NCBI GenBank assembly: GCA_947095585.1
Contig: OX352764.1
Coordinates: 75,874,816 to 75,938,815 of the forward strand
Source of the DNA: Nephrocerus scutellatus
Lineage: Eukaryota > Arthropoda > Insecta > Diptera > Pipunculidae
Length of the DNA stretch: 64,000 bases
Reading direction: 5' to 3'
The notes below the pieces were generated by a model. That model saw only the letters and a list, made by a program, of their open reading frames with translations, made no database searches and was not told the origin of the DNA. This document shows, piece by piece, positions 33,150 to 43,765 of the stretch. Each line of letters starts with the position of its first letter. Position 1 is the first letter of the stretch. A program made the position numbers and the translations under genes.

Positions 33150-33690
33150 ATGGACTATTACACCCTTTGAAAACGTTTCCAAATTATCTAAATGTTCAAC
33201 AAAGTTTTCGTTCGGCTGCGAGAACTTTACATGCGCTGATTTCTTAGTGTTGAATCCCATTCTGGCCCAAAGGCTTCGGTCGCAACAAATGTAATTACAC
33301 CCACAAAAATTGACTGTTTGGTGTGGGTTTTATACTGAAGAGATCTTCAGCCCGCACTTATACTTCTACAGAGATGCTGGCAAAGTAGAATCAGTCAATA
33401 GAGATAGTTCCCGGATCATGTTTGGTAGCTTTTATTATCTATTGGAAAGGGAGGACTTGGTACATGGGCTTGGTTTCAAAAACGAGGTGTCACATGCTCA
33501 ACACTGGCCAAACAATTTGGTTATTGGAGTCCAAGCTCGGTGAACGATCTATCTTCATAAACGTACCAGTCAATTAGACGCGTTTTGACGCCTCTGGATT
33601 TTTTCTTTGGGGATATGTTAAGACCACGATCTATGCCAATAAGTTAAAAATTTAAGAGCCAACATCAAACCCGAAATTTCCGTTTCCATA
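33150..33690 (+). pseudogene. Tc1/mariner transposase, broken
   Basis: Around 33250 a frame gives SHFWPKGFGRNKCNY. Then TVWCGFYTEEIFSPHLYFYR (33310 on) matches the VTVWCG block of mariner-type transposases, and further on a FFLWGYVK-like segment (about 33600) corresponds to the third catalytic region. The second catalytic region is decayed (GFKNEVSHAQHW). Stops and frameshifts make it inactive. It is a different sub-type from the maT-like copies. Confidence 0.6.
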
Positions 33691-35421
33691 CTTTTGAAAA
33701 AAACCTATAAAAAGTTGAATGATTTTGTGTTTCATAATTAATAGTATTGATTTTATTTTAACCCGAATTATTCTCTTAATAAAAATCCGATTATCAATAT
33801 ACGGTTTTTTAAACCGAGTGTTGTGTACCTCCGAACTTTTTTAAATTCTCTATATTAATGTGTCCGTGAATCTATTTGTTTGTTTGTCTGTCGTGGAATC
33901 TTGAGATCAATTTATAATCTACTTCCCAAAGCCTGATTTTATTGAAACTTTGCACACATGTGTATTTCCGGTGACAATACTCTATTAAAATTTCGGGCCT
34001 CAGGCCCGAAGGTTGCCCATGTAAATTTTTTAAAAATTAACCCGATTTTTCTCAAATTTTATACACATATGTATCTCCGATGGAAAACACTTTTTGTAAA
34101 AATTTTGAAGTGAGAGGGGTTGGGCCTCATACAAATTTTTAAAAAAATTTCCCGATTTTCTTCAAATTTTATAAACATGTAATTAGTCCGATTGACAGGA
34201 CTTTTTGCAAAACTTCTTGTTAAAATTTGGAAGTGATCGGGGCCAAATTTTTTCAAAAATTTAACAGAGTTTCGTCAAATTGTATTCACATGTGTTATCT
34301 GCAATGCAACACTTTTGGTAAAAAAAAAATTGATCAGACCCCTGGGTTGGTGGGTTCCCAAAATTTTTTTTATAAATATTTACTCAAAGCTTTGCACATA
34401 TGTGTGTCTACGATTATAGATGGAAGTTGGAAACTGGAGTTTGAGCTGGTGTCTTTGGACCCAACACCAAAGTCTCGATACCAATGGGAAAAAGTCCCTC
34501 GGTTTTCCAGGTAGAACTCCATGCCATTAAGTGATTAACCTTAATAAAGGAGTTAAAGGCGCTAGAATATACCGGGTGACTAACATGAAGTATTACCAAC
34601 TTCAGACTGTCATTGCTGTCAAACCAGTGATGACAGAGCGCTCAAATTTACACTAATGACAGTTCATTACATTGTTTACATTTTGCGGGAAATATTCAGA
34701 AAAAAAGTTATCCGCAATGGAATTCAAGCGTAATAGTGTGATTGCTCTGTATTTGGCTAGAAAACCACAGCCGCAGATTGTTAACCAGTTAAAACATCTG
34801 CATGTGAATAAAATGTTTGTTTATTGACCATAAATCGTTATAACGATACTGGCAGCATTGCAAAACGCTATGGTGGTGGACCGAAACTCACTGCAACAAC
34901 GCCGGATATCATTCGGAAGGTGAAGGCCAAATTGGCTCGGAATCCGCGCCGTAGCGGCAGAAAAATGGCTCGTGAGGCGAACATTTCGCTCGAACAGATT
35001 CAGCACATATTGAAAGATCATCTTGGACTAAAGGCCTTGAAATTCCAAAAAAACGCATGGTCTCACCGATGCTCAAAAAAAAGTTAGAGTGGAAAGAGCA
35101 AAGGAGTTGTTACGCTTGCACGAAAGTGGCGATTTGCCGAATTTGGTTTTCTCCGATGAGTCACCGTTCGTTATTGAGCAATATGTGAACAACGACAACG
35201 ACGAAAACGACCGGATTAACTTGCCCGGCCGTTCTACTGAAAATTTGGACCAACGGTGCGAGGAGCAAAATTCTTCACATTAGAATTTTCCCCACACAAA
35301 TTGCCAATAAACTCAAAATGTAGTTTTTAATAATCATTCAAAGTTACCAACGCACTCTCTACAAAGTAACTCAAAAGTCACTCAATTGACAGCGAAATGG
35401 CCAATATTTCGTTTTCTCCTC

Positions 35422-36461
35422 TTTTTAAATTCTCTATATTAACTTCACTTGCCCGTGGGTTTGTGGGTTTGTTTGTTTGTGGATTTGTGTGTCATGGAAT
35501 CTTGCGATCAATTTTTAACCCACTTCCCAAAGCCCGATTTTATTGAAATTTTGCACACATGCATATCTTTAATGACAACACTTTCTATTAAAATTTGAGG
35601 ACCCTCGGATCACGGGGTCGGTGGGCTCCCCTACAAATATTTTACAAATTTTACTCGATTTTCTTCAAATTTTATACACTTGTGTATCTCTGATATACAA
35701 CACTTTTTGTAAAAATTTTGGAGACCCCGGGCTCAGGTTCGTGAGGCCCCATATTTTATTTAAAAAAATAACCCGATATTCTTCAAATTTAATACACATG
35801 TGTCTCTCAGATAGACAAAACTTTTTGTAAAAAATTTGGAGACCCTGGGTCCCGGGGTCGAGGGACCCAAAATTAAAAAAAAAAATTAACCCGATTTTCT
35901 TTAAATTTTATATACGTATGTATCTCCGATGAAAAACACTTTTTGTAAAAAATTTGGAGACCCAGGGCCCCAGGGTCATTGGGCCCCAAATTTTTTTTAA
36001 TGAGACATGTGTCTCTCAGATAGACAAAACTTTTTGTAAAAAATTTGGAGACCGTGGGTCCCGGGGTCGTGGGCCCCAAAATTTAAAAAAAAATTAACCC
36101 GATTTTCTTTTAATTTTATATACGTATGTATCTCCGATGAAAAACACTTTTTGTAAAAAATTTGGAGACCCCGTGCCCCAGGGTCATTGGGCCCCAAATT
36201 TTTTTTAAAAAAAATTAACCCGATTTTTTTTAAATTTTATATACGTGTGTATCTCCGATGGGCACCAATTTTGAAGACAGGGTTTGGAGGATCATGGGGC
36301 CCAAACAAATTTTTTAAAAAACTTATATATATGTATCTCCGATGGACAAAATTTTTTGTAAAGTAAAGTAAATGAGCTCGATTTTCTTCAAGTTTTAACA
36401 CATACCCATCTCCTATTAGAGAATTTTCATGAAAAATTGTATTTTTATGGGTTGTTTTTTT
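35422..36461 (+). mobile_element. Family A element, copy A9, full length, inside transposon M1
   Basis: The best complete copy, about 1,040 bases. Left end AAATTCTCTATATTAACTTC then GCCCGTGG at 35426-35458; right end AGAGAATTTTCATG then TTTTTATGGGTTGTTTTTTT at 36417-36461. Between them is the TGGAATCTTGCGATC block, then tandem units with a period of about 118 bases (GAGACC starts at 35721, 35839, 35957, 36048 and 36165; one unit is shortened to 91). It sits between unassigned sequences (35284-35421 and 36462-36660) within M1. Confidence 0.85.
35640..36400 (+). repeat. Tandem array, 118-base unit, palindromic core
   Basis: Each unit contains AACCCGATTTTCTTCAAATT, a palindromic or near-palindromic ATAYRYATGTGTATCTC core, ACACTTTTTGTAAAAA, and a GGAGACCCNGGGNCCNGGGG block. 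The unit is shared by almost all family A copies. Confidence 0.9.
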
Positions 36462-37979
36462 CTCTTTCTCTTACGAGCGATAGGCGATTTATAGATCATA
36501 GTGCATTGAACAAAACCACCACCCAAAACCTTCTCTATAGAAAGCCCAACTCAATGCATACTAATGCTGTAAACCAATCCAAAACGCGTCTGTGTTTTGG
36601 AATGTGAATACAGTGTACAAAAAATAAGTAGTCGCAAAGAGCGAGAGGAAAACCTCGTTACAACGGATTGCCACCCGAAATCAAGCGCCGCCAATGGTGA
36701 TCACCGCTCGTTTTTTTGAACGGTGGCATCAAGATAAATGCTCAAATTTATCGGAATCATATGTTGGAGGGAGCGTTGAAGCCTTGGGCACAAAAACATT
36801 TCAGCCGCAAAGCCTGGACATTTCAACAGGACTCGGCGCCGAGTCATAAAGCGCGCGTCAATCAAGATTGGCTGAGAAACAACGTTCCGCGGTTCATTCC
36901 TACTGCCCAATGGCCACCAAATTCACCGGATGCAAATCCGCTAGATTTCTCGGTTTGGGGTATTTTGAAGAGCAGGGTTGGGATAAAAAAATACCAAAGT
37001 GTCGATCATCTCAAGCAAGCGCTTCGCCGGGAATAGGCTAAAATACCGCAGAGCCACTTTCGTGCTGCATGCAATAGCTTTGTCGGCCGTTTGAAGGCTA
37101 TAATCGCGGCTAAGGGTGGCCAAATCGAAAAGTGCTAATGCAATTCGAAAATATTAAATATTTGTGAACATTTTTTACTTTGATTCAATAAAATTCATCA
37201 AAAAATAAAAATTCTGTGGCGTTTAGTTTTGGTAACACTTCGTTTCAGTCACCCTGTATATCTTAGAGCGCTGTCGTCCAATTTGATAGACTCGATATCA
37301 ATCAAAAACTATTACGATGCACTGCAATCTCTTGCCAGATATAACAAAGTCAAACTAGGTTGGGTCCATGGTCATATCGGAATTGCAGGCAACGAATCTT
37401 CAGATTAACTAGCTAGGGTTTGTTCGGAGTCTCGTTAGGACCTGAACCCTACTGTGTTGTTAACTGGGCTTCCGCCGAAGCACTGATAAATTGTTGGGAG
37501 CACAAACTTCGTCTGGGCGTCCCGGGCTTAGGCAATCCAAAAAATAAATCAGGCCCTTTTCCTACAAGGAAATTAGGAAACTGGTGAGCTTTCGATCAGG
37601 TCATTGTGGCTTGTGATATCAGCTTAACAAAATTGGTGTGAGTTCAGAGACAGAATGTAGGCTCTGCTCATAAGATAAAGAGGCATCCGAGAACACTCTC
37701 TGTGAATGACCAGCATTGCTTTATTTAAGGAGACGCACAAGGAAATATGCTCGACAACGGAGTTGAAAAATTCCGCCTCTAAGGATGTACTATCGTTTAT
37801 TAGGCAGATGGTACGTCCCTTACAATAAACAAACCAGACGATACAATTGATCTCTCTAGTCGCAGTGTCTGCCATATGGACTTGGGTATTATAAAAAAAA
37901 AAACATATTATAGAATAATTACGATTATAGAATTTACATAAAAAAATTTAATTTTTATCGGTTGTTATTTTTTATTTAT

Positions 37980-38955
37980 TGGCCATGTTGGCTATTAAAA
38001 CGTCCTTTCTAACTTATCATAACGATCCGTCTATAATGAAAAAAAAAGATCCGTTTTTGTGGTTGGTTTTCCAATATTAATGCTTTTCTATGTATATAGT
38101 GCTTTCCAGTTTAATTTATGATTTGTCCAAACCTTTAAGATTATATATAAAAAGTATATAAAATACTTTTTATATAATCTTAGGTTCAATTTATTATATG
38201 TACTTATAAAATGACTCAACTTGATTCAATGGGAAATTTTTAAATTTGGTTATTAAGTTCCAGGAAAATATAATAAATTACTAATGCGTCTCTATAGTTT
38301 ATAATAATTTATGTACCTAGCTAACTGGCACGTGTAGGGTACAAAAACCTATCAGTCTATCTCTATCAATTATCCTCAAATAAATGCACTCTCGTGGAAA
38401 CGAATACAGAGAATAAAGAATGGTAAAGTAGCAGAGTGGAAGTGAAATATAATCCTTTTATTTATTCTTATTCGACAGATAGAAAGAAAGATAAACCATT
38501 CTTCCCTAAACTGAGTGGCATAGAGGAATAGCAAGTGAAGTAAGAGTACATTTTAGGCAAAAGAATTGGAAATGTACGAAATTCTATGGCAAGAACAGTT
38601 CAATTAAATTCTGATTTTTAAGAATAACCAAACCGCAAAGCATAATTTGCAATTCTACTAAGGGACGAAGAAGTAAGTGGGTGCTTCTGCACTTTGTAAT
38701 GAATAAGTTGCCAATTTTATTAAGAAGCGAGCAGGCTATTCACTTAGGACTTAGCTTTTCTATGAATTATATTTTTTCGCTTCAAGAAATACCTTCCTAC
38801 TTCCATTAAATTTCAAAAATGAAAGAGATAAATATTTCAATTTTTATGTTTTTAGAATTAATAATAGTGTCAAGAATCATCTTTCAAAATAAATTTTCAG
38901 ACAGATCTGTCAAATAGTTTTGTTGTGGCAGCCTTTTTATATAGACGCCTACGAA
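37980..38955. other. AT-rich stretch with one hairpin
   Basis: No gene recognised. A hairpin-forming inverted repeat at 38130-38187 is noted separately. Confidence 0.45.
38130..38187. repeat. Hairpin-forming inverted repeat
   Basis: The left arm is AACCTTTAAGATTATATATA then AAAAGTAT. The right arm is its near-perfect complement, and the short loop is ATAAA. The arms are about 27 bases with small bulges. It could be a MITE core, a pre-miRNA-like fold or a chance AT-rich palindrome. Confidence 0.55.
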
Positions 38956-38957
38956 CA

Positions 38958-39400
38958 TTTTCGTAAAAATGGAAAAAAAGTGAATTTTCGAGTCCTCATT
39001 AAACAATATTTTTTGCGAGAAAAAACTATCACGTAAACCAAACAAAAGCTTGACAAATATTATGGGGACTCTTCACCATCGATTGGAACCATTCACCACT
39101 GGTTAACTCAATTTCGGTGCAGTCGTTCAAGCACAAGTGATACCGAACGTTCTGGTTGCCCAATTGAGGTCACAACACCAGAAATGGTCAACAAAATCCA
39201 TGGTTTGAAAATGGACGATCGGCGAGTGAAAGTGCGCGAGCTTGAAGAAGCCACAGGCTTATCACATGGCTCAGTGATTTCGTTTTTACATAAATATTTG
39301 GACATGAAAAAGCTTTCCGCAAGATGGGTGCCGCGTTTGCTCACAATCAACAACAAACGCATTCGTTTGACAACTTCAAGCGTGTGTTTGGCTATGTTCA
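38958..39400 (+). pseudogene. Mariner transposase N-terminal half, broken
   Basis: Frames in order: MEKK near 38968, RCSRSSTSDTERSGCPIEVT (38-39 kb boundary to 39177), then an open frame VNKIHGLKMDDRRVKVRELE, ATGLSHGSVISFLHKYLDMK and KLSARWVPRLLTINNKRIRL. This is the two-helix-turn-helix and linker part of a classical mariner transposase, with the WVPRLL linker motif intact. The catalytic half is missing because a LINE in the opposite orientation starts at about 39400. Confidence 0.75.
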
Positions 39401-39423
39401 CCTTATGGTATAGCCATAAGGTG
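39399..39423. repeat. Perfect palindrome at the mariner/LINE junction
   Basis: CACCTTATGG, spacer TATAG, CCATAAGGTG. It lies exactly where mariner sequence gives way to LINE sequence. Confidence 0.85.
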
Positions 39424-40540
39424 ATTTGCGGGATTATTCCCCAAGTTTTGTTAAACATGCGTTGGCAGGTAAAGTCAGCTCTGTTAGCTTTGTTCGCAAT
39501 ATATGATATATAGGAGTTCCATGTCAGTTTTTTGTCAAACACGACCCCTATGTATTTCGCTTCTGACATCAATTTAAGTGTTTTGCCTTGGAATTGTAGT
39601 ACTGGAAGCGTTATTTTGTTCCTTTTTGTGAAATGTGTGCAAACTATCTTTTCTGAATTAACGCTTAGGCCAACCTATTTGCACCAGTCTTTTACATTGC
39701 ACATTGCATCCGTTCTGTTAGAGTGCTCTCGAATTTACCTCAAACCATTAGAACAATATCATCTGCATAGCTGATGTTTGTTAAGTTGTTAATCCTTAGC
39801 CTGTACAATAACTGGTTCATCACTAATAGCCACAGAAGAGGCCATAGGACACCACCTTTTGGGCATCCTCTGGTAGTTGCGTTTGTGATGTTTTCGTCAC
39901 CGAACGATTCCTAAATTTTTCTGCTTTTTAACATGCTCACGACCCATCCTAAGATAGAGGAGTCAATCCTTCTTGATCCAGCCTGTGTTTGAATTACTAC
40001 TTCAAAGCAGAAGAGTCCATAGGACACCGCCTTGTGGGCATCCTATGGTTTCTGCGTTTGTGATGTTTTCGTCACCGAACGAGGCCTGAATTTTTCTGCT
40101 TTTTAACATGCTTATGAGTTGTCAATCTTTCTTGATCTATCCTGTGTTTGAATTACTTCGAAGATGGTTTTTTCAAAAGCGCCTTGTATGTCAATGAAGG
40201 GGCATAGTAATATTTCCTTGCTACGAAGTGTGTCTTCGATTTCGGCTATTAGCACATGTAGTTCTGTTTCAGTTGATTTCCCAGTATGAAATGCATGTTG
40301 ACTGCAATTTAGGGATTTTTTTTGGAGGATGTTTGACCTTATGTAATGGCCTATTAGTTTCTCCATGGCTTTAGAATAAATGATGTGAGGCAGATAGGTC
40401 GATAGGTCGATGATTTTTTACCTCCTTAACACACGCACATCTCTCCACCTCCTTGGAACATATTCTAGGCTGTAGCTGGCTCTCTGGCTCTGTAGAGATT
40501 TACAAGTAGTGGTTCTATTAATTTAATTCCTTATATACAG
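39405..40540 (-). pseudogene. LINE reverse transcriptase region (I/LOA/R1-like), broken
   Basis: On the minus strand, from 40.5 kb leftward: SSTYRPICLTSFILKAMEKL, HAFHTGKSTETELHVLIAEI, LCPFIDIQGAFEKTIFEVIQ (first catalytic D region), QGCPKGGVLWPLLWLLV, ISYADDIVLMV (catalytic YADD) and EAKYIGVVFDKKLTWNSYIS. The motif order is that of the fingers, palm and thumb of a non-LTR RT of the I/R1/LOA type. Many frameshifts and a tandem duplication of about 175 bases (39843 and 40018) show it is dead. Confidence 0.75.
39835..40165 (-). repeat. Diverged tandem duplication inside the LINE RT
   Basis: CATAGGACACCRCCTTKTGG to CCTGTGTTTGAATTACT occurs twice, with a period of 175. The second copy has lost a few short stretches. 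The segment covers the QGGVL-type motif, which is therefore present twice. Confidence 0.8.
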
Positions 40541-40609
40541 TAACAGTAGTATAAAATGTTCTTCCACCGAATTCGACCAAAAAAATTGTTCTTTTTATTT
40601 TAAACTTTT

Positions 40610-40900
40610 TTTACCTTGACTTGACCCCAAATTGTTTATCTGTTTCAACTTGAGGTCGGTTTTAACCAACTTTCTCTCGTCCTATAGAGCTGAAATTTTG
40701 TTAGCCGCTGAGTCCTATGAGCCATTTCTAAGATACCGCATGTTGAATGGCGCACGTGTGGAATTGTGTTTTCAACTTCTTTGAGGTCGTTTTGAATAAA
40801 CCTTCAAATATCCTAGTGATGTTAGATTTTGGGAACAATTCAGTATCAAGGGCCATTCCTGAGTTCATGTATGTTCAACTTCTTTCAGGCCCTTTCACAA
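40610..40900 (+). repeat. Family C units, copy C3
   Basis: Blocks CTTGAGGTCGGTTTTAACCA, CCTATAGAGCTGAAATTTTG and TTCTTTGAGGTCGTTTTGAA are present, with one weak CG-rich block (GGCGCACGTGTGG). More decayed than C1 and C2. Confidence 0.55.
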
Positions 40901-41755
40901 ATAAAATGTTGAACCGAAAAACTTAATTTTTTTACATTTATACATGTCTCTTCTTAAATAAAATATTTGTATAGCAAAACTCTTTAGATCTCTTTAGGGT
41001 AAATAAAAAATACGAATAAACTAGAGAAGCTCAAACCCAAAAAAAAGGAAGGATTTATGGTTAAGAACGGATAAAAATTATCGTAGTAACAGCTTTTCTC
41101 AGATTCTCCCTCTTGAATTATTTGAAATGGTGTATAAAGAATCATCAGAAAACAAGTCCTTTTCGAACAAAATTAGAGAAGCCAAAGAACAAGAAAGAAA
41201 ACAACACGTTGAAAGGACCAAATAAACTCAAATTTTTTACATCTTTAACATCTGTTACCATTCACAATAAACTTGACATACTGTTGCTCTTTAGCATCTG
41301 ATTTATTTCATCTCAATTTGTTTTGTTACACTTAACTTAAGAATATTATGTGCAAACGATACGTCGACTCTTATAGCACAGGTCACGTTTTTCTGCTCTT
41401 TCGCTTTTTGTCGATAACACAAATACACGAGCACACATACTGAAATAAATAAAAACATTAGTCCTGCAACATATGTTGGTAAACGATATTTTGTGCACAG
41501 ATTTGTACTTGTTTAAAACTGGATAAATGACGGTATATTGTATATATACGGCATAAGTAGATATATAACATAACTACAGGAGCAGTGTTAACTTATTAAA
41601 AGAAAGTGTGGGTGCTGGGTTTCCCGAGGATTCAGGTATGTATGATATCGTGCAATAATTTCGATAACGATATTTTATGTTCTAAAACTTGTTAGTTTCA
41701 TTTTCTGTAATACATGACATTATCGGCTTGTAATAAGTAGAATAAGACACATACA
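40901..41755. other. AT-rich stretch without a recognisable gene
   Basis: No gene recognised. Confidence 0.5.
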
Positions 41756-41759
41756 ATTA

Positions 41760-41900
41760 TTATTCGATTGTGTCTACGCGCAACATGCGCCACATGCGCG
41801 GTTGTTTGCGGTACCTCAAAGAATTTCAGAAAGCAACTTTCTCACGCGTTTCATGCGACATACGCGACACGCCATACGTTTCACACGCGGGCGCCCAGAA
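41760..41900 (-). repeat. Family C CpG-rich blocks, copy C5
   Basis: Two CpG-rich blocks (CTACGCGCAACATGCGCCAC, and CATGCGACATACGCGACACG) resemble the family C core in reverse orientation. The flank GGTACCTCAAAGAATTTCAG differs from the other copies. The copy abuts the Helentron end at 41910. Confidence 0.45.
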
Positions 41901-42019
41901 ATATTTCATACTAGCGACCTGCCCTTCGCACGGGTAGCACTAATTATATATAGCCAGATGACTTCTGGTGGAACGATAGGGGCGGTCATGTGACGAAGTT
42001 TTAGCAGATATCTTATATC

Positions 42020-43225
42020 TTAATCTTAAGGCCAGCGCATATGTTGTTTTTTTTTTAGTAAAATTTTTTTTAGTAAATTCTTCGGTGTGCCAAGTCGGGA
42101 ACAAGCCACATACAATTGGTCGTGTGAAAAACATGAATTTTCCAAATTTAAGCCAGCAATAGTCAATGATTGGCCTTGTGCTTTGTTGATGATTATAACA
42201 AAGCGAGACACAAAGGAAACTAGAGCCGCTTGAATTAGAATGGTAAATCGTTGAAAATCATCGGTATGGGTGGAATCAGTATGTCGTCGCCTTTGAATTT
42301 GCCACCGAGGCTCTTGCCTCGATTAAATTTGATGACAATTTTTTGATGGTCAATATGGTTTCGTTGCACAGCTTTGGTGCGTTTATGTTGCGAATAAGCA
42401 TCATCGGTGATCCAAACTTCAATGTTAATACGTGTGGTGGCATTCCGGGTTTTTCCAATGAATTCAATAATCAGTCGGATAATTGAATTTGCCATTGAGC
42501 TTGTTGACATCATAATTTTTTGGTGCCAAAATTACACGTTCGCAATTCAGCCAATCCAAATTTTTGGTATTTGGTTGGTAGACTTGGGAATACCTTGTCG
42601 ACAACGGCTTGAATATTCAGTTGCATTTGACAGAAGTGCGGCGGGAAACGAAATCTCATTCGTGGCGCGATCAATTGAAATTTTGCCATTTCCGATCTCC
42701 AAGAGTTGTTTCGGAAATGCTTGGGCAGACGGGTCTTGCAGCAAATGCACACGCACGTTCATCGATAGCGTGATTTTCTCGATTTGGTTCCAAAGATTTG
42801 ATGATTACAAGCATGTGTTGAGTTCATCTGCGGGCATTGATCGCGTAATAGCAGGCAAAGTTAGCCGGAAATCACCAGCAAGAAGAATAAGAATGCATCC
42901 CATCGGTTGGTTGTTTCCTCGAAAATCACGGAGAGTCCGGTCAAGCGCTTCGAGCGATTTCTTATGGGACATTCTTCTTATGGCAAATAATAATTTTTCA
43001 CGTTTCAAGGATTTTGGTCATTCCGGAGTTTTTGCTGATGTTGCAAGTTGGTGTTTCTGTCTGGTTCAAATTCAATGGAAGCTTGAGTGCTGAGTGCGCA
43101 GTGCGTCCGCCGTTCGATAGCGTTAATGCAATTCCCGATGATGCCAGTGCAATCCAATTCTGCATTCGAATCGACGCCAATATCAAATTTCCAAATATTT
43201 TTGTTGCCGTTTCTGTGGCTCACGA
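42020..43225 (-). pseudogene. Pif1-type helicase of a Helitron/Helentron, broken
   Basis: Helicase segments in order on the minus strand: IALTLSNGGRTAHSALKLPL (after the missing Walker A), KKSLEALDRTLRDFRGN, ILLAGDFRLTLPAITRSMPA (motif III region), FPKQLLEIGNGKISIDRATN, and FVIIINKAQGQSLTIAGLNL then CFSHDQLYVACSR (motif VI region with the VACSR box). Frameshifts occur between most of these. Its job in the family is DNA unwinding during rolling-circle transposition. The first part, with the P-loop, is lost, so it is inactive. Confidence 0.8.
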
Positions 43226-43238
43226 TGTAGACGCTCTG

Positions 43239-43765
43239 TTACGCATTTGAAGAAGCCGCGACTTGCGTTCTCCTACCGTTACTGCGGGCTAGACAAAGAT
43301 GATCGGTTCCGCTTTTGTCGACGCCGCGATTCTCGTTCGCCCTCCGTTTCTGTGGCTCTCGATGTAGACGCTCTGTTGCGCATTTTATGAAGCCGCGACT
43401 CGCGATCTTCTTCCGTTTCTGCGGCTCTAGAGAAAGATGATTGGTCCCGCTCTTATCGAAGCCGCGATTCTCCTTCGCCTTCCCTTTCTGTGGCTTTCGA
43501 CGTAGACGCTCTGTTGCGAATTTGATGAAGCTGCGATTCGCACTCTCCTTCCTTTTCTGCGGCTCTAGACATAGATGATCGCTTTTGTCGAAGCCGCGAT
43601 TTTTGTTTGCTTTCCGTTTCTCTAGCGATGTAGACGGTCTGTTGCGCAATTTATGAAGCCGCGACTTGCGTTCTCCATCCGTTTCTGCGGCTATTGGCGG
43701 CTATTGACAAAGATGATCGGTCCCACTTTTATCGAAGCCGCGATTCTCGTTCGCTTTCCTGAATG
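43239..43765 (-). pseudogene. Helentron coding region with a 46-residue tandem repeat
   Basis: An open frame of 136 codons (43239-43649) on the minus strand is made of a repeat of 138 bases, that is 46 residues, starting at about 43227, 43364, 43502 and 43630 (last period 128). Each unit contains two half units of the form EPQKRKANENRGFDKSG and FIKCATERLRREPQK. It is basic (Lys/Arg-rich). Basic repeats of this kind occur in N-terminal parts of Helitron proteins, but I cannot be sure of the link. The repeat directly abuts the helicase. Confidence 0.55.

Larger units (their letters stand above)
34717..37138 (+). pseudogene. maT-like transposase, split by an insertion
   Basis: The N-terminus MEFKRNSVIALYLARKPQPQ is followed by a stop-containing linker. 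Then come TGSIAKRYGGGPKLTATTPD, RRSGRKMAREANISLEQIQH (paired helix-turn-helix region) and NLVFSDESPFVIEQYVNN with the first catalytic aspartate (about 35155). The second half resumes at 36716: LEGALKPWAQKHFSRKAWTF, then QQDSAPSHKA (second aspartate) and PPNSPDANPLDFSVWGIL. There are 37 residues between the second and third aspartates, the DD37D spacing of maT elements. A single TAG at 37034 interrupts an otherwise open C-terminus ending GGQIEKC. It is inactive because of the split and the stops. Confidence 0.8.
34572..37256 (+). mobile_element. maT-like Tc1/mariner transposon M1, inserted in the LINE
   Basis: The terminal inverted repeats are CCGGGTGACTAACATGAAGT on the left and, read inward, CAGGGTGACTGAAACGAAGT on the right; both continue to TTACCAA. 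TA is duplicated at 34570-34571 and 37257-37258. The empty site is known from the other LINE copy (GAATATATATCTT at about 23048), which confirms precise insertion. The element is about 2.7 kb, because another family A element and further unassigned sequence lie inside it. Confidence 0.85.
34421..37919 (+). mobile_element. 5'-truncated I/LOA-like LINE with target-site duplication, itself interrupted
   Basis: Sequence 34421-34569 matches 22893-23050 of the LINE at 21-23.7 kb (the region before and into the RNase H domain). Sequence 37259-37902 continues it without a gap (SSNLIDSISIKNYYDALQSL-like, GWVHGHIGIAGNE) to a 3' A-run. The 5' truncation plus the 12-base duplication are the signature of target-primed insertion. 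A maT-like transposon occupies 34572-37256. Confidence 0.85.
33836..37973 (+). mobile_element. Family A element, copy A8, split by a LINE insertion
   Basis: The left part is 33836-34420, from AAATTCTCTATATTAATGTG through four or five tandem units. The right part is 37920-37973, with TTATAGAATTTACATAAAAA and TTTTTATCGGTTGTT. Between them lies a LINE, flanked by the 12-base duplication TACGATTATAGA at 34409-34420 and 37920-37931. The two parts were therefore one element of about 630 bases before the LINE landed in it. Confidence 0.8.

Noticed and set aside
35640..36400. CRISPR-like array
   Set aside because: The repeats are 118-base units with no unique spacers, inside a eukaryotic mobile element.
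42407..43093. Longest open frame of the window, 228 codons on the plus strand
   Set aside because: It lies antisense to the helicase motifs read on the minus strand (ILLAGDFRLTLP and others), which give a named family. The plus-strand protein has no recognisable domain.
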